A DNA stretch of 64,000 bases, from assembly GCF_000731955.1 (NCBI RefSeq), contig NZ_JNCK01000001.1, positions 1,302,001 to 1,366,000 on the forward strand. Direction: 5' to 3'. Below are positions 45,522 through 53,292 of this stretch, piece after piece (position 1 is the first letter of the stretch; every line of letters begins with the position of its first letter). A program made the translations under genes and the position numbers. Below the pieces are notes generated by a model. It did not search any database. It was given only the letters and a program-made list of their open reading frames with translations, and was not told the origin of the DNA. This DNA is from Halomonas zincidurans B6. GTDB taxonomy: Bacteria > Pseudomonadota > Gammaproteobacteria > Pseudomonadales > Halomonadaceae.

Positions 45522-48500
45522 TCAGACTTTCACTCTCTCCTGCACGCTGTCGTTGTCTTCGCCATCGAGCCAGTCGACATGGTGCATCTTGCGCACGATG
45601 ACGAACTCGTCACGGTTGGAACCCACGGTGCCGTAGTAGTTGAAGCTGTAGGACAGCTGGGCGTAGCCGCCGATCATGTGAGTCGGCTTGGGGCACACGC
45701 GGGTCACCGAGTTGTGGATGCCGCCGCGGGTGCCGGTCACTTCCGATCCGGGCACGTTCACGATGCGCTCCTGAGCGTGATACATCATCGCCATGCCGGT
45801 CTTGACCCGCTGGCTGACCACCGCCCGGGCGGCGATGGCCCCGTTGGCGTTGTAGGCCTCGATCCAGTCGTTGTCCTCCACGCCGATGGCGTGGGCGTCA
45901 TCTTCGGACAGCCAGACGATGGGGCCGCCCCGGGACAGCGTCAGCATCAGCAGGTTGTCCGAATAGGTGGAGTGAATGCCCCACTTCTGGTGCGGCGTGA
46001 GGAAGTTCAGCGCGATCTCGGGGTTACCGTTATCCTGCGGCACCGAGACGCTGGCCGCGGCCTTGGTATCGATGGGCGGACGATACACCAGCAGGCTCTC
46101 GCCGAAGGCACGCATCCAGGGGTGATCCTGATAGAGCTGCTGGCGACCGGTCACCGTGCGCCACGGAATCAGCTCGTGAACGTTGGTGTAGCCCGCGTTG
46201 TATGACACGTGCTCGTCCTCGAGGCCCGACCAGGTGGGGCTGGAGATGATCTTGCGCGGCTGCGCGACGATGTCGCGGAAGCGGATCTTCTCATCAAACT
46301 TGGGCAACGCCAGATGGGCGTGCTCGCGGCCGGTGATCCTGGACAGCGCATTCCAGGCCTTGACCGCCACGTTGCCGTTAGTCTCGGGAGCCAGCGTCAG
46401 GATCATCTCGGCGGCATCGATGGCCGTCTCGATCTTTGGGCGGCCAGTGACCGGACCCTCGGTCTTGCGCTGGTTGAGGTTGCCGAGCAACTCGACTTCG
46501 GGCTGGGTCTGCCAGCTGATGCCCTTGCCGCCGTTACCCAGCGTGTCGAGCAACGGACCGACCGAGGTAAAGCGCTCATAGGTTGCCGGATAGTCACGCT
46601 TGACCGCGATCAGGTGCGGCAGGGTCTTGCCGGGGATCGGTTCGCACTCGCCTTTCTTCCAGTCCTTGACCTCGGCCTGGGCCAGCTCGGCCGGGGAGTC
46701 GTGCTGCATGGGCAGGGTGACGATGTCGGTTTCCTGGCCCAGGTGGCCGACGCACACCTTCGAGAACGCCTTGGCGATGCCCTTGTAGATGTCCCAGTCG
46801 CTGCGCGCTTCCCAGGCCGGGTCGGTGGCCGCGGTCAGCGGGTGGATGAACGGGTGCATGTCCGAGGTGTTGAGATCGTCCTTCTCGTACCAGGTCGCCG
46901 TCGGCAATACCACGTCGGAGTACAGGCAGGTGGTGGACATGCGGAAGTCCAGGGTCACCAGCAGGTCGAGCTTGCCTTCCGGAGCGTCCTCGCGCCAGGT
47001 GACTTCCTCGGGCAGCGCGCCGCCCATGTCGCCCAGGTCCTTGCCCTGCAGGCCATGCTTGGTACCCAGCAGATACTTGAGCATGTACTCGTGGCCCTTG
47101 CCGGAGCTGCCGAGCAGGTTGGAACGCCACACGAACAGGTTGCGCGGGAAGTTCTGCGGGCTGTCCGGGTCCTCGGCGGCGAAGCGCAAGTTGCCGCTCT
47201 TGAGCTGGGCGACCACGTAATCGGCAGGGTCCTGTCCGGCGAGGCGGGCGGCTTCGGCGAGCTGCAGCGGGTTGGTGTCGAGCTGCGGCGCGGACGGCAG
47301 CCAGCCCATGCGCTCGGCGCGCACGTTGAGGTCGATCAAGCTGCCGGTGAAATCCTCGCGGCGGGCCATGGGCGAGAGCAGTTCGCTGACTTCGAGCTTT
47401 TCGTAGCGCCACTGGCTGGAGTGGTTGTAGAAGAACGAGGTGCCGTTCATGTGGCGCGGCGGACGCTGCCAGTCGAGACCGAAGGCCAGCGGTAGCCAGC
47501 CGGTCTGCGGGCGCAGCTTCTCCTGGCCCACGTAGTGCGCCCAGCCACCGCCGCTCTGGCCGATACAGCCGCACAGGATCAGCATGTTGATCAGACCGCG
47601 GTAGTTCATGTCCATGTGGTACCAGTGGTTCATACCGGCACCGACGATGATCATCGAACGGCCATGGGTCTTGTCGGCGGTGTCGGCAAATTCACGCGCC
47701 AGGCGGATGGCCCGCGCAGTGGGCACGCCGGTGACCTGCTCCTGCCAGGCGGGGGTGTACGGACGCACCTGGTCGTAGGCCGTGGCGCCGTCGTCCTCGC
47801 CTTCGGCGCCCAGGCCACGGTCGATGCCGTAGTTGGCGACCATTAGGTCGAATACGGTCACCGCCAGCACTTCACGGCCGTCGGCCAGGGGCAGGCGCTT
47901 GGCCGGCAGGCTGTGATAGAGCACGTCGTTGCCGGCGACATGGTTGAAATGCTCGTGGGCGATCCCACCGAAGTAGGGGAAGCCGACCTTGGCGACGCTG
48001 TCGTGGCCCTTGGCCAGCGACAGCTGCAGGGAGACCTCGTTACCCTCGGCGTCGAGCGGCTCGAGGTTCCAGCGGCCTTCACCGCTTTCCTTTTCACCCC
48101 AGCGGAAGCCGATGGAGCCGCGCGGCACCACCAGACGGTTGCTGGCTTGGTCCCAGGCCACGGTCTTCCACTCCGGGTTGTTGTCCTGGCCCAGGTTGGC
48201 ATCGAAGTCGCTGGCGCGCAGCTGCCTGCCGGGGGCGAAAGTGCCGTCCTCGCGGGTTTCCAGTTCGACCAGAAACGGCATGTCGGTATAGCGACGCACG
48301 TAATCGGTGAAGTAGGCGCTGGGCTTGGCGAGGTGGAATTCCTTGAGGATCACGTGGCCCATGGCCATCGCCAGTGCCGCATCGGTACCCTGCTTGGGGC
48401 TCAACCACTCATCGCACAGCTTGGCGACCTCGGCGTAATCCGGGGTGATGGCCACGGTCTTGGTGCCCTTGTAGCGCACTTCGGTGAAGAAGTGCGCATC

Positions 48501-49289
48501 GGGGGTGCGCGTCTGCGGGACGTTGGAGCCCCAGGCGATGATGTAGTTCGAGTTGTACCAGTCGGCGGATTCGGGCACGTCGGTCTGCTCGCCCCAGGTC
48601 TGGGGGCTGGCCGGCGGCAGGTCGCAGTACCAGTCGTAGAACGACAGGCACACCCCGCCGATCAGCGACAGGTAACGGGTGCCCGCGGCGTAGGAGACCA
48701 TCGACATCGCCGGGATCGGCGAGAAGCCGATGATGCGATCGGGGCCGTACTGCTTGGCGGTGTAGGCGTTGGACGCCGCGATCAGGGTTTCCAGCTCGTC
48801 CCACTCGGCCCGCACGAAACCGCCCATGCCGCGGGCCTTCTTGTACTGCGCGGTCTTCGCGGGATCCTCGACGATGGCGGCCCAGGCCAGCACCGGGTCG
48901 ATGTACTGGGCCAGCGCTTCGCGCCACAGCTTGATCAGGCGCTTGCGCACCAGCGGGTACTTGAGGCGGTTGGCGCTGTACAGGTACCAGGAATAGCTGG
49001 CGCCGCGGGGGCAGCCGCGCGGTTCATGGTCGGGCAGGTCGGGGCGGGTGCGCGGATAGTCGGTCTGCTGGGTTTCCCAGGTGACCAGGCCGTTCTTGAC
49101 GTAGATCTTCCAGCTGCACGAACCGGTACAGTTCACCCCATGGGTGGAGCGCACGACCTTGTCGTGCTGCCAGCGCGCACGATAGCCGTCTTCCCAGTCA
49201 CGGGATTCGCTGCGGGTTTCGCCATGGCCATTGGCAAATGCCTCGCGGGGCTTGCCCAGATACTGCAGGCGGTCGAGAAAATGACTCAT
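45522..49289 (-). CDS. narG: NarG, nitrate reductase molybdenum subunit
   Basis: 1255 residues, the catalytic bis-MGD subunit. The N-terminal [4Fe-4S] group is H50, C54, C58, C93 (HGVNCTGSC and RGCPRG), as in E. coli NarG. The membrane-bound, cytoplasm-facing type is supported by the lack of a Tat signal. Its partners narHJI are not adjacent but about 7.6 kb further on, with hmp, narXL and narK1K2 between. A Fnr-type box and a near-perfect NarL site lie upstream in the gap shared with divergent fnr. Confidence 0.97.
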   Translation of the reverse strand: MSHFLDRLQYLGKPREAFANGHGETRSESRDWEDGYRARWQHDKVVRSTHGVNCTGSCSWKIYVKNGLVTWETQQTDYPRTRPDLPDHEPRGCPRGASYSWYLYSANRLKYPLVRKRLIKLWREALAQYIDPVLAWAAIVEDPAKTAQYKKARGMGGFVRAEWDELETLIAASNAYTAKQYGPDRIIGFSPIPAMSMVSYAAGTRYLSLIGGVCLSFYDWYCDLPPASPQTWGEQTDVPESADWYNSNYIIAWGSNVPQTRTPDAHFFTEVRYKGTKTVAITPDYAEVAKLCDEWLSPKQGTDAALAMAMGHVILKEFHLAKPSAYFTDYVRRYTDMPFLVELETREDGTFAPGRQLRASDFDANLGQDNNPEWKTVAWDQASNRLVVPRGSIGFRWGEKESGEGRWNLEPLDAEGNEVSLQLSLAKGHDSVAKVGFPYFGGIAHEHFNHVAGNDVLYHSLPAKRLPLADGREVLAVTVFDLMVANYGIDRGLGAEGEDDGATAYDQVRPYTPAWQEQVTGVPTARAIRLAREFADTADKTHGRSMIIVGAGMNHWYHMDMNYRGLINMLILCGCIGQSGGGWAHYVGQEKLRPQTGWLPLAFGLDWQRPPRHMNGTSFFYNHSSQWRYEKLEVSELLSPMARREDFTGSLIDLNVRAERMGWLPSAPQLDTNPLQLAEAARLAGQDPADYVVAQLKSGNLRFAAEDPDSPQNFPRNLFVWRSNLLGSSGKGHEYMLKYLLGTKHGLQGKDLGDMGGALPEEVTWREDAPEGKLDLLVTLDFRMSTTCLYSDVVLPTATWYEKDDLNTSDMHPFIHPLTAATDPAWEARSDWDIYKGIAKAFSKVCVGHLGQETDIVTLPMQHDSPAELAQAEVKDWKKGECEPIPGKTLPHLIAVKRDYPATYERFTSVGPLLDTLGNGGKGISWQTQPEVELLGNLNQRKTEGPVTGRPKIETAIDAAEMILTLAPETNGNVAVKAWNALSRITGREHAHLALPKFDEKIRFRDIVAQPRKIISSPTWSGLEDEHVSYNAGYTNVHELIPWRTVTGRQQLYQDHPWMRAFGESLLVYRPPIDTKAAASVSVPQDNGNPEIALNFLTPHQKWGIHSTYSDNLLMLTLSRGGPIVWLSEDDAHAIGVEDNDWIEAYNANGAIAARAVVSQRVKTGMAMMYHAQERIVNVPGSEVTGTRGGIHNSVTRVCPKPTHMIGGYAQLSYSFNYYGTVGSNRDEFVIVRKMHHVDWLDGEDNDSVQERVKV

Positions 49290-49444
49290 TGCTGCTTGCC
49301 TCTATGAAGTCCGGTCAGGAGTCAGGGAGTCGTCGGCTCGGTCACGTCGCCGGGCCAAGAGGTGTGGTGTGCCAGCTGGCTTGCCATGGCGAACCTCCCC
49401 TGCTTGAACTGAGATCACCTTAAGGAGATCGTGGCGGGTCGATT

Positions 49445-49458
49445 TTGATTTCAGTCAA
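49445..49458. promoter_or_regulatory. Fnr-type box in the narG-fnr gap
   Basis: TTGATTTCAGTCAA matches TTGAT-N4-ATCAA with one mismatch. It is centred 162 bp upstream of the narG ATG and 136 bp upstream of fnr, so it may serve narG activation and fnr autoregulation. Confidence 0.65.
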
Positions 49459-49503
49459 GTTGGGTAGCGAACTCCTTCGCTTACCTCGCAATATCACCCG
49501 GAC

Positions 49504-49519
49504 TACCTCTAAATGGTTA
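49504..49519. promoter_or_regulatory. NarL 7-2-7-like site upstream of narG
   Basis: TACCTCT-AA-ATGGTTA fits TACYNMT-N2-AKNRGTA except for one base in the second heptamer. It lies 46 bp beyond the Fnr box relative to narG. The narK1 region has the same relative order with a similar gap (48 bp). Confidence 0.5.
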
Positions 49520-49587
49520 TCGGGGGCTAGGCGGGCGTTGGGTAACATCGTGCTCATGACATTGCGCGCAGAAAGGAGAAACACGCC

Positions 49588-50334
49588 ATGACCCGCATTG
49601 CGACGCTGAGCGAGACACGCGATAACTGCCACAACTGTCGTCTGCGCACGTTGTGCCTGCCCGATAACCTGCCGGTGGAAGACGTCGGCAGGTTGGCGGG
49701 GATCGTGCAGCGTCGCAAGCCGGTGTCCCGGGGCACCCTTCTTTTTCAGGCCGGACAACGTTTCAACTCGATCTATGCGGTGCGTACCGGGGCGGTGAAG
49801 ACCACGACACTCATGGCCAATGGCGACGAGCATATTTCGGGATTCCATCTGCCGGGCGAGGTCATCGGCCTCGACGCCATCGTCTCGCGGGATCACCCCT
49901 CGACGGCTGTTGCTCTGGAAACCGCCAGCGTGTGTGAAATTCCCTATGCCGAACTGGAGAATCTGAGCGACCGCACACCGGCCCTGCAGCATCAGTTGAT
50001 GCGCATCATGAGTCGCGAGCTGCTCGCCGAACAGAGCACCAACCACCTGCTGACGCGGCGTTCCGCCGAACAGCGCCTGGCCGTGGTGCTGCTCACGTTC
50101 TCCGAGCGCTTCGCCAGCCGCGGCCTTTCGGCGCAACGTTTCCGCCTGCCGATGTCGCGCCTCGACCTGGGCAACTATCTGGGCCTGGTGCCCGAGACCA
50201 TGAGCCGCACCTTCCGTCGCCTGGAAGAGCAGGGCCTGGTCAGCATCGCCGGCAAGGAGGTCGAGATCGTCGATATCTGCGCCATGCAGGGGCTGGCGTT
50301 CGGTGCGCAAGGTGCCCAGGCGGCGCGGGCTTGA
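49588..50334 (+). CDS. fnr: Fnr/Anr oxygen-sensing transcription regulator
   Basis: 248 residues. The oxygen-labile [4Fe-4S] cysteines are C14, C17, C23 and C116, with spacings identical to E. coli Fnr (20, 23, 29, 122). The CRP-like nucleotide-fold domain and the helix-turn-helix follow (LDLGNYLGLVPETMSRTFRR, recognition helix near residues 205-220). AGGAG lies 9 bases upstream. It should activate the nar promoters and other TTGAT-N4-ATCAA sites when oxygen is absent. Confidence 0.95.
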   Translation: MTRIATLSETRDNCHNCRLRTLCLPDNLPVEDVGRLAGIVQRRKPVSRGTLLFQAGQRFNSIYAVRTGAVKTTTLMANGDEHISGFHLPGEVIGLDAIVSRDHPSTAVALETASVCEIPYAELENLSDRTPALQHQLMRIMSRELLAEQSTNHLLTRRSAEQRLAVVLLTFSERFASRGLSAQRFRLPMSRLDLGNYLGLVPETMSRTFRRLEEQGLVSIAGKEVEIVDICAMQGLAFGAQGAQAARA

Positions 50335-50362
50335 CCAGGCGCAGTGGGCTTCGTTTGACGGC

Positions 50363-50376
50363 TTGATTCCGGTCAA
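50363..50376 (+). promoter_or_regulatory. Fnr-type box upstream of the HemN-like gene
   Basis: TTGATTCCGGTCAA, one mismatch from the consensus. Its centre lies 65 bp before the ATG at 50435, a spacing that fits class II Fnr activation with a short leader. Confidence 0.65.
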
Positions 50377-50434
50377 GCTCATTGTCGGTAGTGCGCGCTA
50401 GGGTGAGTCTGGATCTGCTCACTGCGGTAGCCCA

Positions 50435-51781
50435 ATGAACCGTTCCATCGATCTCGCTCTGCTCGTTAAGCATGACCGGCCGGCCCCGGATTACGGACTC
50501 TTTCCCACCCTGGTCCGCTTGCCGGAAAAGCGCTCGGCGGACGATTACCGGCTGGTGGCGCTTGCCAGCAATGAAGACCCCATCCCCAAGCCATTGACGG
50601 TTTATGTCCATGTGCCCTCCTGGCTGGGCCACGATAGCCGTGGGCCAGTTCGATATCTGGGATATCTCAAGCGCGAGATAGCGCTTCAGAGCGCCCTGTT
50701 CGATGGCGATCGCCGAATCGAGCGGCTCGTGCTGAGCGGGAACGGGGCGGGGCGTCTCGGAGACGGTCAACTGGCTGGCTTGCTCGCCGAGCTGGACGTG
50801 CATTTCGGGCTGAAGCGTAGCCGCGATCGCGACTTTGCGTTGCGCATCGATTCTCGCGGTCTGTCACCGCAACGCCTGCCCCTGCTGGCCGCTCTCGGCT
50901 TCAACCGGTTGCTCGTCGACCTACAAGACCTTGAGACGCCGGCCGGCGTGCCCGGTGAGCGTCAACCGGCGGACGAGTGGCCAGCCCCCGCTGGCCCTGA
51001 GCGTAGCCACCTGCCCGTCACCGAGCTGGCATTGCGTCTGTCCGGACGCACGGCGGTTGGCTTCTCGGCGTTGCTCGAGCGCCTGGTCAGCCTACGTCCC
51101 GAGCGCATTACCCTGTATCGCGATGGCTTGTGCGGCGCGGCTGTCTGGCCGGCGTTCTCTTGCCCATCGGCTCCGTGGCAGCGGATCGCAACGCCCGAGC
51201 GTGGCGCTGTCCTGGCTCTGCTGGCGCAAGGCGTGGAGCGCTTGGCGCCGGCCGGTTACGTGCATCTGGGCATGGGGCGCTTTGCGCTTGCCAGCGATGC
51301 GTTGGTGGCTGCGCAACGCCATGGCCAGCTGCAGCGTTGCCTGGAGGGTTACAATCTGCGGGGCGAGGCCGACTGCATCGGGCTGGGGGCCGGTGCAATC
51401 AGCCATCTCGACGATGGCTATTACCAGAATGCGCGGGAATTGCCGGATTACTGTGCGCGTCTGGACGCGGGTCAGCTGGCCATCTGCCGAGGCTATGAAC
51501 TGACTGCCGATGACCGAGTGAGACAAGCCGTTATCCAGCACCTCATGGGGGGCGGCAACGTTCGATATGCGACTGTCGAGAAAGCTCATCGCATCGTGTT
51601 TCGCAACTATTTCGCGCCTGAGCTGCTGGCCCTGCAGGCCATGGCGAGCGATGACCTGGTCGAGCTTCGACGCGACGGCATTGAGCCGACGCAGTCCGGG
51701 GGCTTGCTGATGGAGCGTCTGGTCATGCTCTTCGACGGCGCTTTTAGCGAGGGGCGGCCACGCTACCTGCAGATGATCTGA
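50435..51781 (+). CDS. HemN-like protein lacking the radical-SAM site
   Basis: 448 residues, alignable along its length with the true HemN at 59331-60719. In HemN, PLPKPLSVYVHIPFCKSLCHYC carries the CxxxCxxC motif. Here PIPKPLTVYVHVPSWLGHDS runs straight into YLGYLKREIALQ, so about 13 residues and every cluster cysteine are gone. The SAM-binding GGGTP is replaced by SGNGA, and EVDP by RIDS. The C-terminal HemN domain is well kept (AGYVHLGMGRFALASDALV; IGLGAGAISHL; QNARELPDY). The frame is unbroken, so this is a pseudoenzyme rather than a pseudogene. It lies next to fnr behind a Fnr-type box. A role in haem handling or HemN regulation is inference. Confidence 0.85.
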   Translation: MNRSIDLALLVKHDRPAPDYGLFPTLVRLPEKRSADDYRLVALASNEDPIPKPLTVYVHVPSWLGHDSRGPVRYLGYLKREIALQSALFDGDRRIERLVLSGNGAGRLGDGQLAGLLAELDVHFGLKRSRDRDFALRIDSRGLSPQRLPLLAALGFNRLLVDLQDLETPAGVPGERQPADEWPAPAGPERSHLPVTELALRLSGRTAVGFSALLERLVSLRPERITLYRDGLCGAAVWPAFSCPSAPWQRIATPERGAVLALLAQGVERLAPAGYVHLGMGRFALASDALVAAQRHGQLQRCLEGYNLRGEADCIGLGAGAISHLDDGYYQNARELPDYCARLDAGQLAICRGYELTADDRVRQAVIQHLMGGGNVRYATVEKAHRIVFRNYFAPELLALQAMASDDLVELRRDGIEPTQSGGLLMERLVMLFDGAFSEGRPRYLQMI

Positions 51782-51894
51782 ACTGCACTGCCGCGAATGG
51801 AAGTTTCCACCGCCAATTTGCCTCAGGCAAGCCTGCCTTCGGCTTGTGGGTGGCTGAGCGGCCGGGTTACGCCCGTGCGCATGCGAACGGCGCA

Positions 51895-52284
51895 TCAGAC
51901 GCCTGCTAGCCAGGAAAGCGGATTGTGGTTCATCGCCACACCGACGATGTACAGGAAGAGGGCGATGGCGACCAACGAAGCCGCGGCGCGAATCGTCGAT
52001 GTCCTGCCGCGCTTGATCGCCAAGGTACCGATAACGATATAGGCCACCAGGGCGATCAGCTTGGCCGCCAGCCAAGGCTGCTGGGTAGGCCAGGCGCGCA
52101 GCATGATCATCAAACTCACCCCCGCCGCCAGCAGTACCGTGTCGATCAGGTGCGGCAACACCTTTACCCAGCGCCGCTGGAGCTGTGGAGACGCGCGAAC
52201 CGACCACCATGCGCGCAGCCCGAATAGCCCCAGGCTGAGACCGGCGGCGGTCATATGGATATTTTTTATCAGGAAATAGTCCAC
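51895..52284 (-). CDS. SirB2-like inner-membrane protein
   Basis: 129 residues, four hydrophobic helices, matching the SirB/SirB2 family (start DYFLIKNIHMTAAGLSLGLF, end MNHNPLSWL). Function is unknown; the name comes from an effect on invasion genes. The start is GTG at 52284 with GGAG 6 bases upstream. It lies 99 bp after ytfE on the same strand and may be read from the ytfE promoter. Confidence 0.8.
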   Translation of the reverse strand: MDYFLIKNIHMTAAGLSLGLFGLRAWWSVRASPQLQRRWVKVLPHLIDTVLLAAGVSLMIMLRAWPTQQPWLAAKLIALVAYIVIGTLAIKRGRTSTIRAAASLVAIALFLYIVGVAMNHNPLSWLAGV

Positions 52285-52383
52285 GCGGGTCTCCGTAAAA
52301 AAAGGCGTCCTTGCTCAGAGCATGACAGTCGATGTTTCCTGTCTCAGCCTAGGGAGCCGCCGATCCGTGAGGCTTGATTACGA

Positions 52384-53106
52384 TCATGCGCGGGGCAATT
52401 CGCCTGCCATCGGCGAAGCAGGCGATGATTCACCCAGCGCTACCTGATCTGCGGTGGCCTGCTCGAACAGCACGTTGTTCTCCAGGTGGATGTGCTGCAT
52501 CAGGTCCTCGCGGAATTCGCGCAGGCCGGCATACAGTGCGCACCAGGTCGTGCAGGCGCCCTTGGGCGTCTGGATGTCATCGGTGAACGCCATCAGCCGG
52601 GCCAGCGTTTCGCCATGCTCGTCGTGTTCGAATCGCATGACCGCAATGGGTCCGTGCATGTTGTGGGCGAGGCCACGCTTGAGCGTCGGGAACAGGATCA
52701 TCTCCTCCTTTTGCAGGTGGCTTTCGATTTCCTGATGCATCCCCTCGAGAAGCTCGGCCAGGCCGGCGGGGCAGTCCTGGCGCTCGCCGTGAACCTGCTC
52801 GACGCGCCGGGCCAGGCGAATGAGTTCGGGCAGTTGCTGACGATGCACGGCGTGATAGCGGGTCAGGATGTGATCGATCAGTTCGTTGGCGCTGGCCTCG
52901 CACCAGTCGCGCTCGTCGGGTTGATGAGCCGGCAACGCTTCCAGCGCGCTGACGAGGCGGGCCAGATCGGCATCGCGCCCGGCTAGCGAGTCGCGCAGGG
53001 TGGCACGACCACCACAGCAGAAGTCGATGCCGTATTCATGGAACACCCGGGTGGCGCCAGGCAATTGGCGGGCCAGTTGACCGACGGGTTGGTCGAGAAG
53101 GGTCAT
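52384..53106 (-). CDS. ytfE: YtfE/RIC di-iron iron-sulfur cluster repair protein
   Basis: 240 residues. The N-terminal ScdA domain has the CC pair C30-C31 (IDFCCGG). The hemerythrin-like domain carries conserved His and Glu ligands (HILTRYHAVHR; EIESHLQKEEMILFP; MRFEHDEHGE; HIHLENNVLF). It restores NO- or oxidant-damaged Fe-S clusters and is related to NorA/DnrN of denitrifiers. AGGAG lies 8 bases upstream. A sigma-54 promoter and three NorR boxes precede it, shared with divergent norR. Confidence 0.95.
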   Translation of the reverse strand: MTLLDQPVGQLARQLPGATRVFHEYGIDFCCGGRATLRDSLAGRDADLARLVSALEALPAHQPDERDWCEASANELIDHILTRYHAVHRQQLPELIRLARRVEQVHGERQDCPAGLAELLEGMHQEIESHLQKEEMILFPTLKRGLAHNMHGPIAVMRFEHDEHGETLARLMAFTDDIQTPKGACTTWCALYAGLREFREDLMQHIHLENNVLFEQATADQVALGESSPASPMAGELPRA

Positions 53107-53143
53107 GGTGCGTGCTCCTTTGCTAGTTTGCTTTCTTCCTGTT

Positions 53144-53158
53144 GCAGCTTGCGTGCCA
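53144..53158 (-). promoter_or_regulatory. Sigma-54 promoter of ytfE
   Basis: On the minus strand TGGCACG-N4-CTGC matches the sigma-54 consensus TGGCACG-N4-TTGC with one mismatch. The invariant GG and GC are 10 bases apart, as required. The -12 element lies about 38 bp upstream of the ytfE ATG. Confidence 0.8.
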
Positions 53159-53198
53159 AATTCTAAGCAGCTGATTAGTCTTGATAATTATTGATTAT

Positions 53199-53256
53199 GG
53201 TCAATTTTACCCAGAGCAGACGAGGTAATAATGACCCTGCTGTGGTGGTTTTTACC
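53199..53256. promoter_or_regulatory. Three NorR enhancer sites upstream of ytfE
   Basis: GGT-N7-ACC occurs at 53199-53211, 53224-53236 and 53244-53256 (centres 25 and 20 bp apart). This is the NorR recognition sequence reported for Ralstonia eutropha. The nearest site is centred 48.5 bp from the promoter GG. A Fnr-type box (TTGATTATGGTCAA, 53191-53204) overlaps the first site by six bases. Confidence 0.8.
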
Positions 53257-53292
53257 GTTACTTGTTCAACGCGATCCACCAGGAGTCTTGCC

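Noticed and set aside
44120..49289. narG-hmp block as a recent mobile insertion
   Set aside because: No transposase, terminal inverted repeats, target duplications or tRNA-linked attachment sites were seen at either side, and codon use looks like that of the neighbours.
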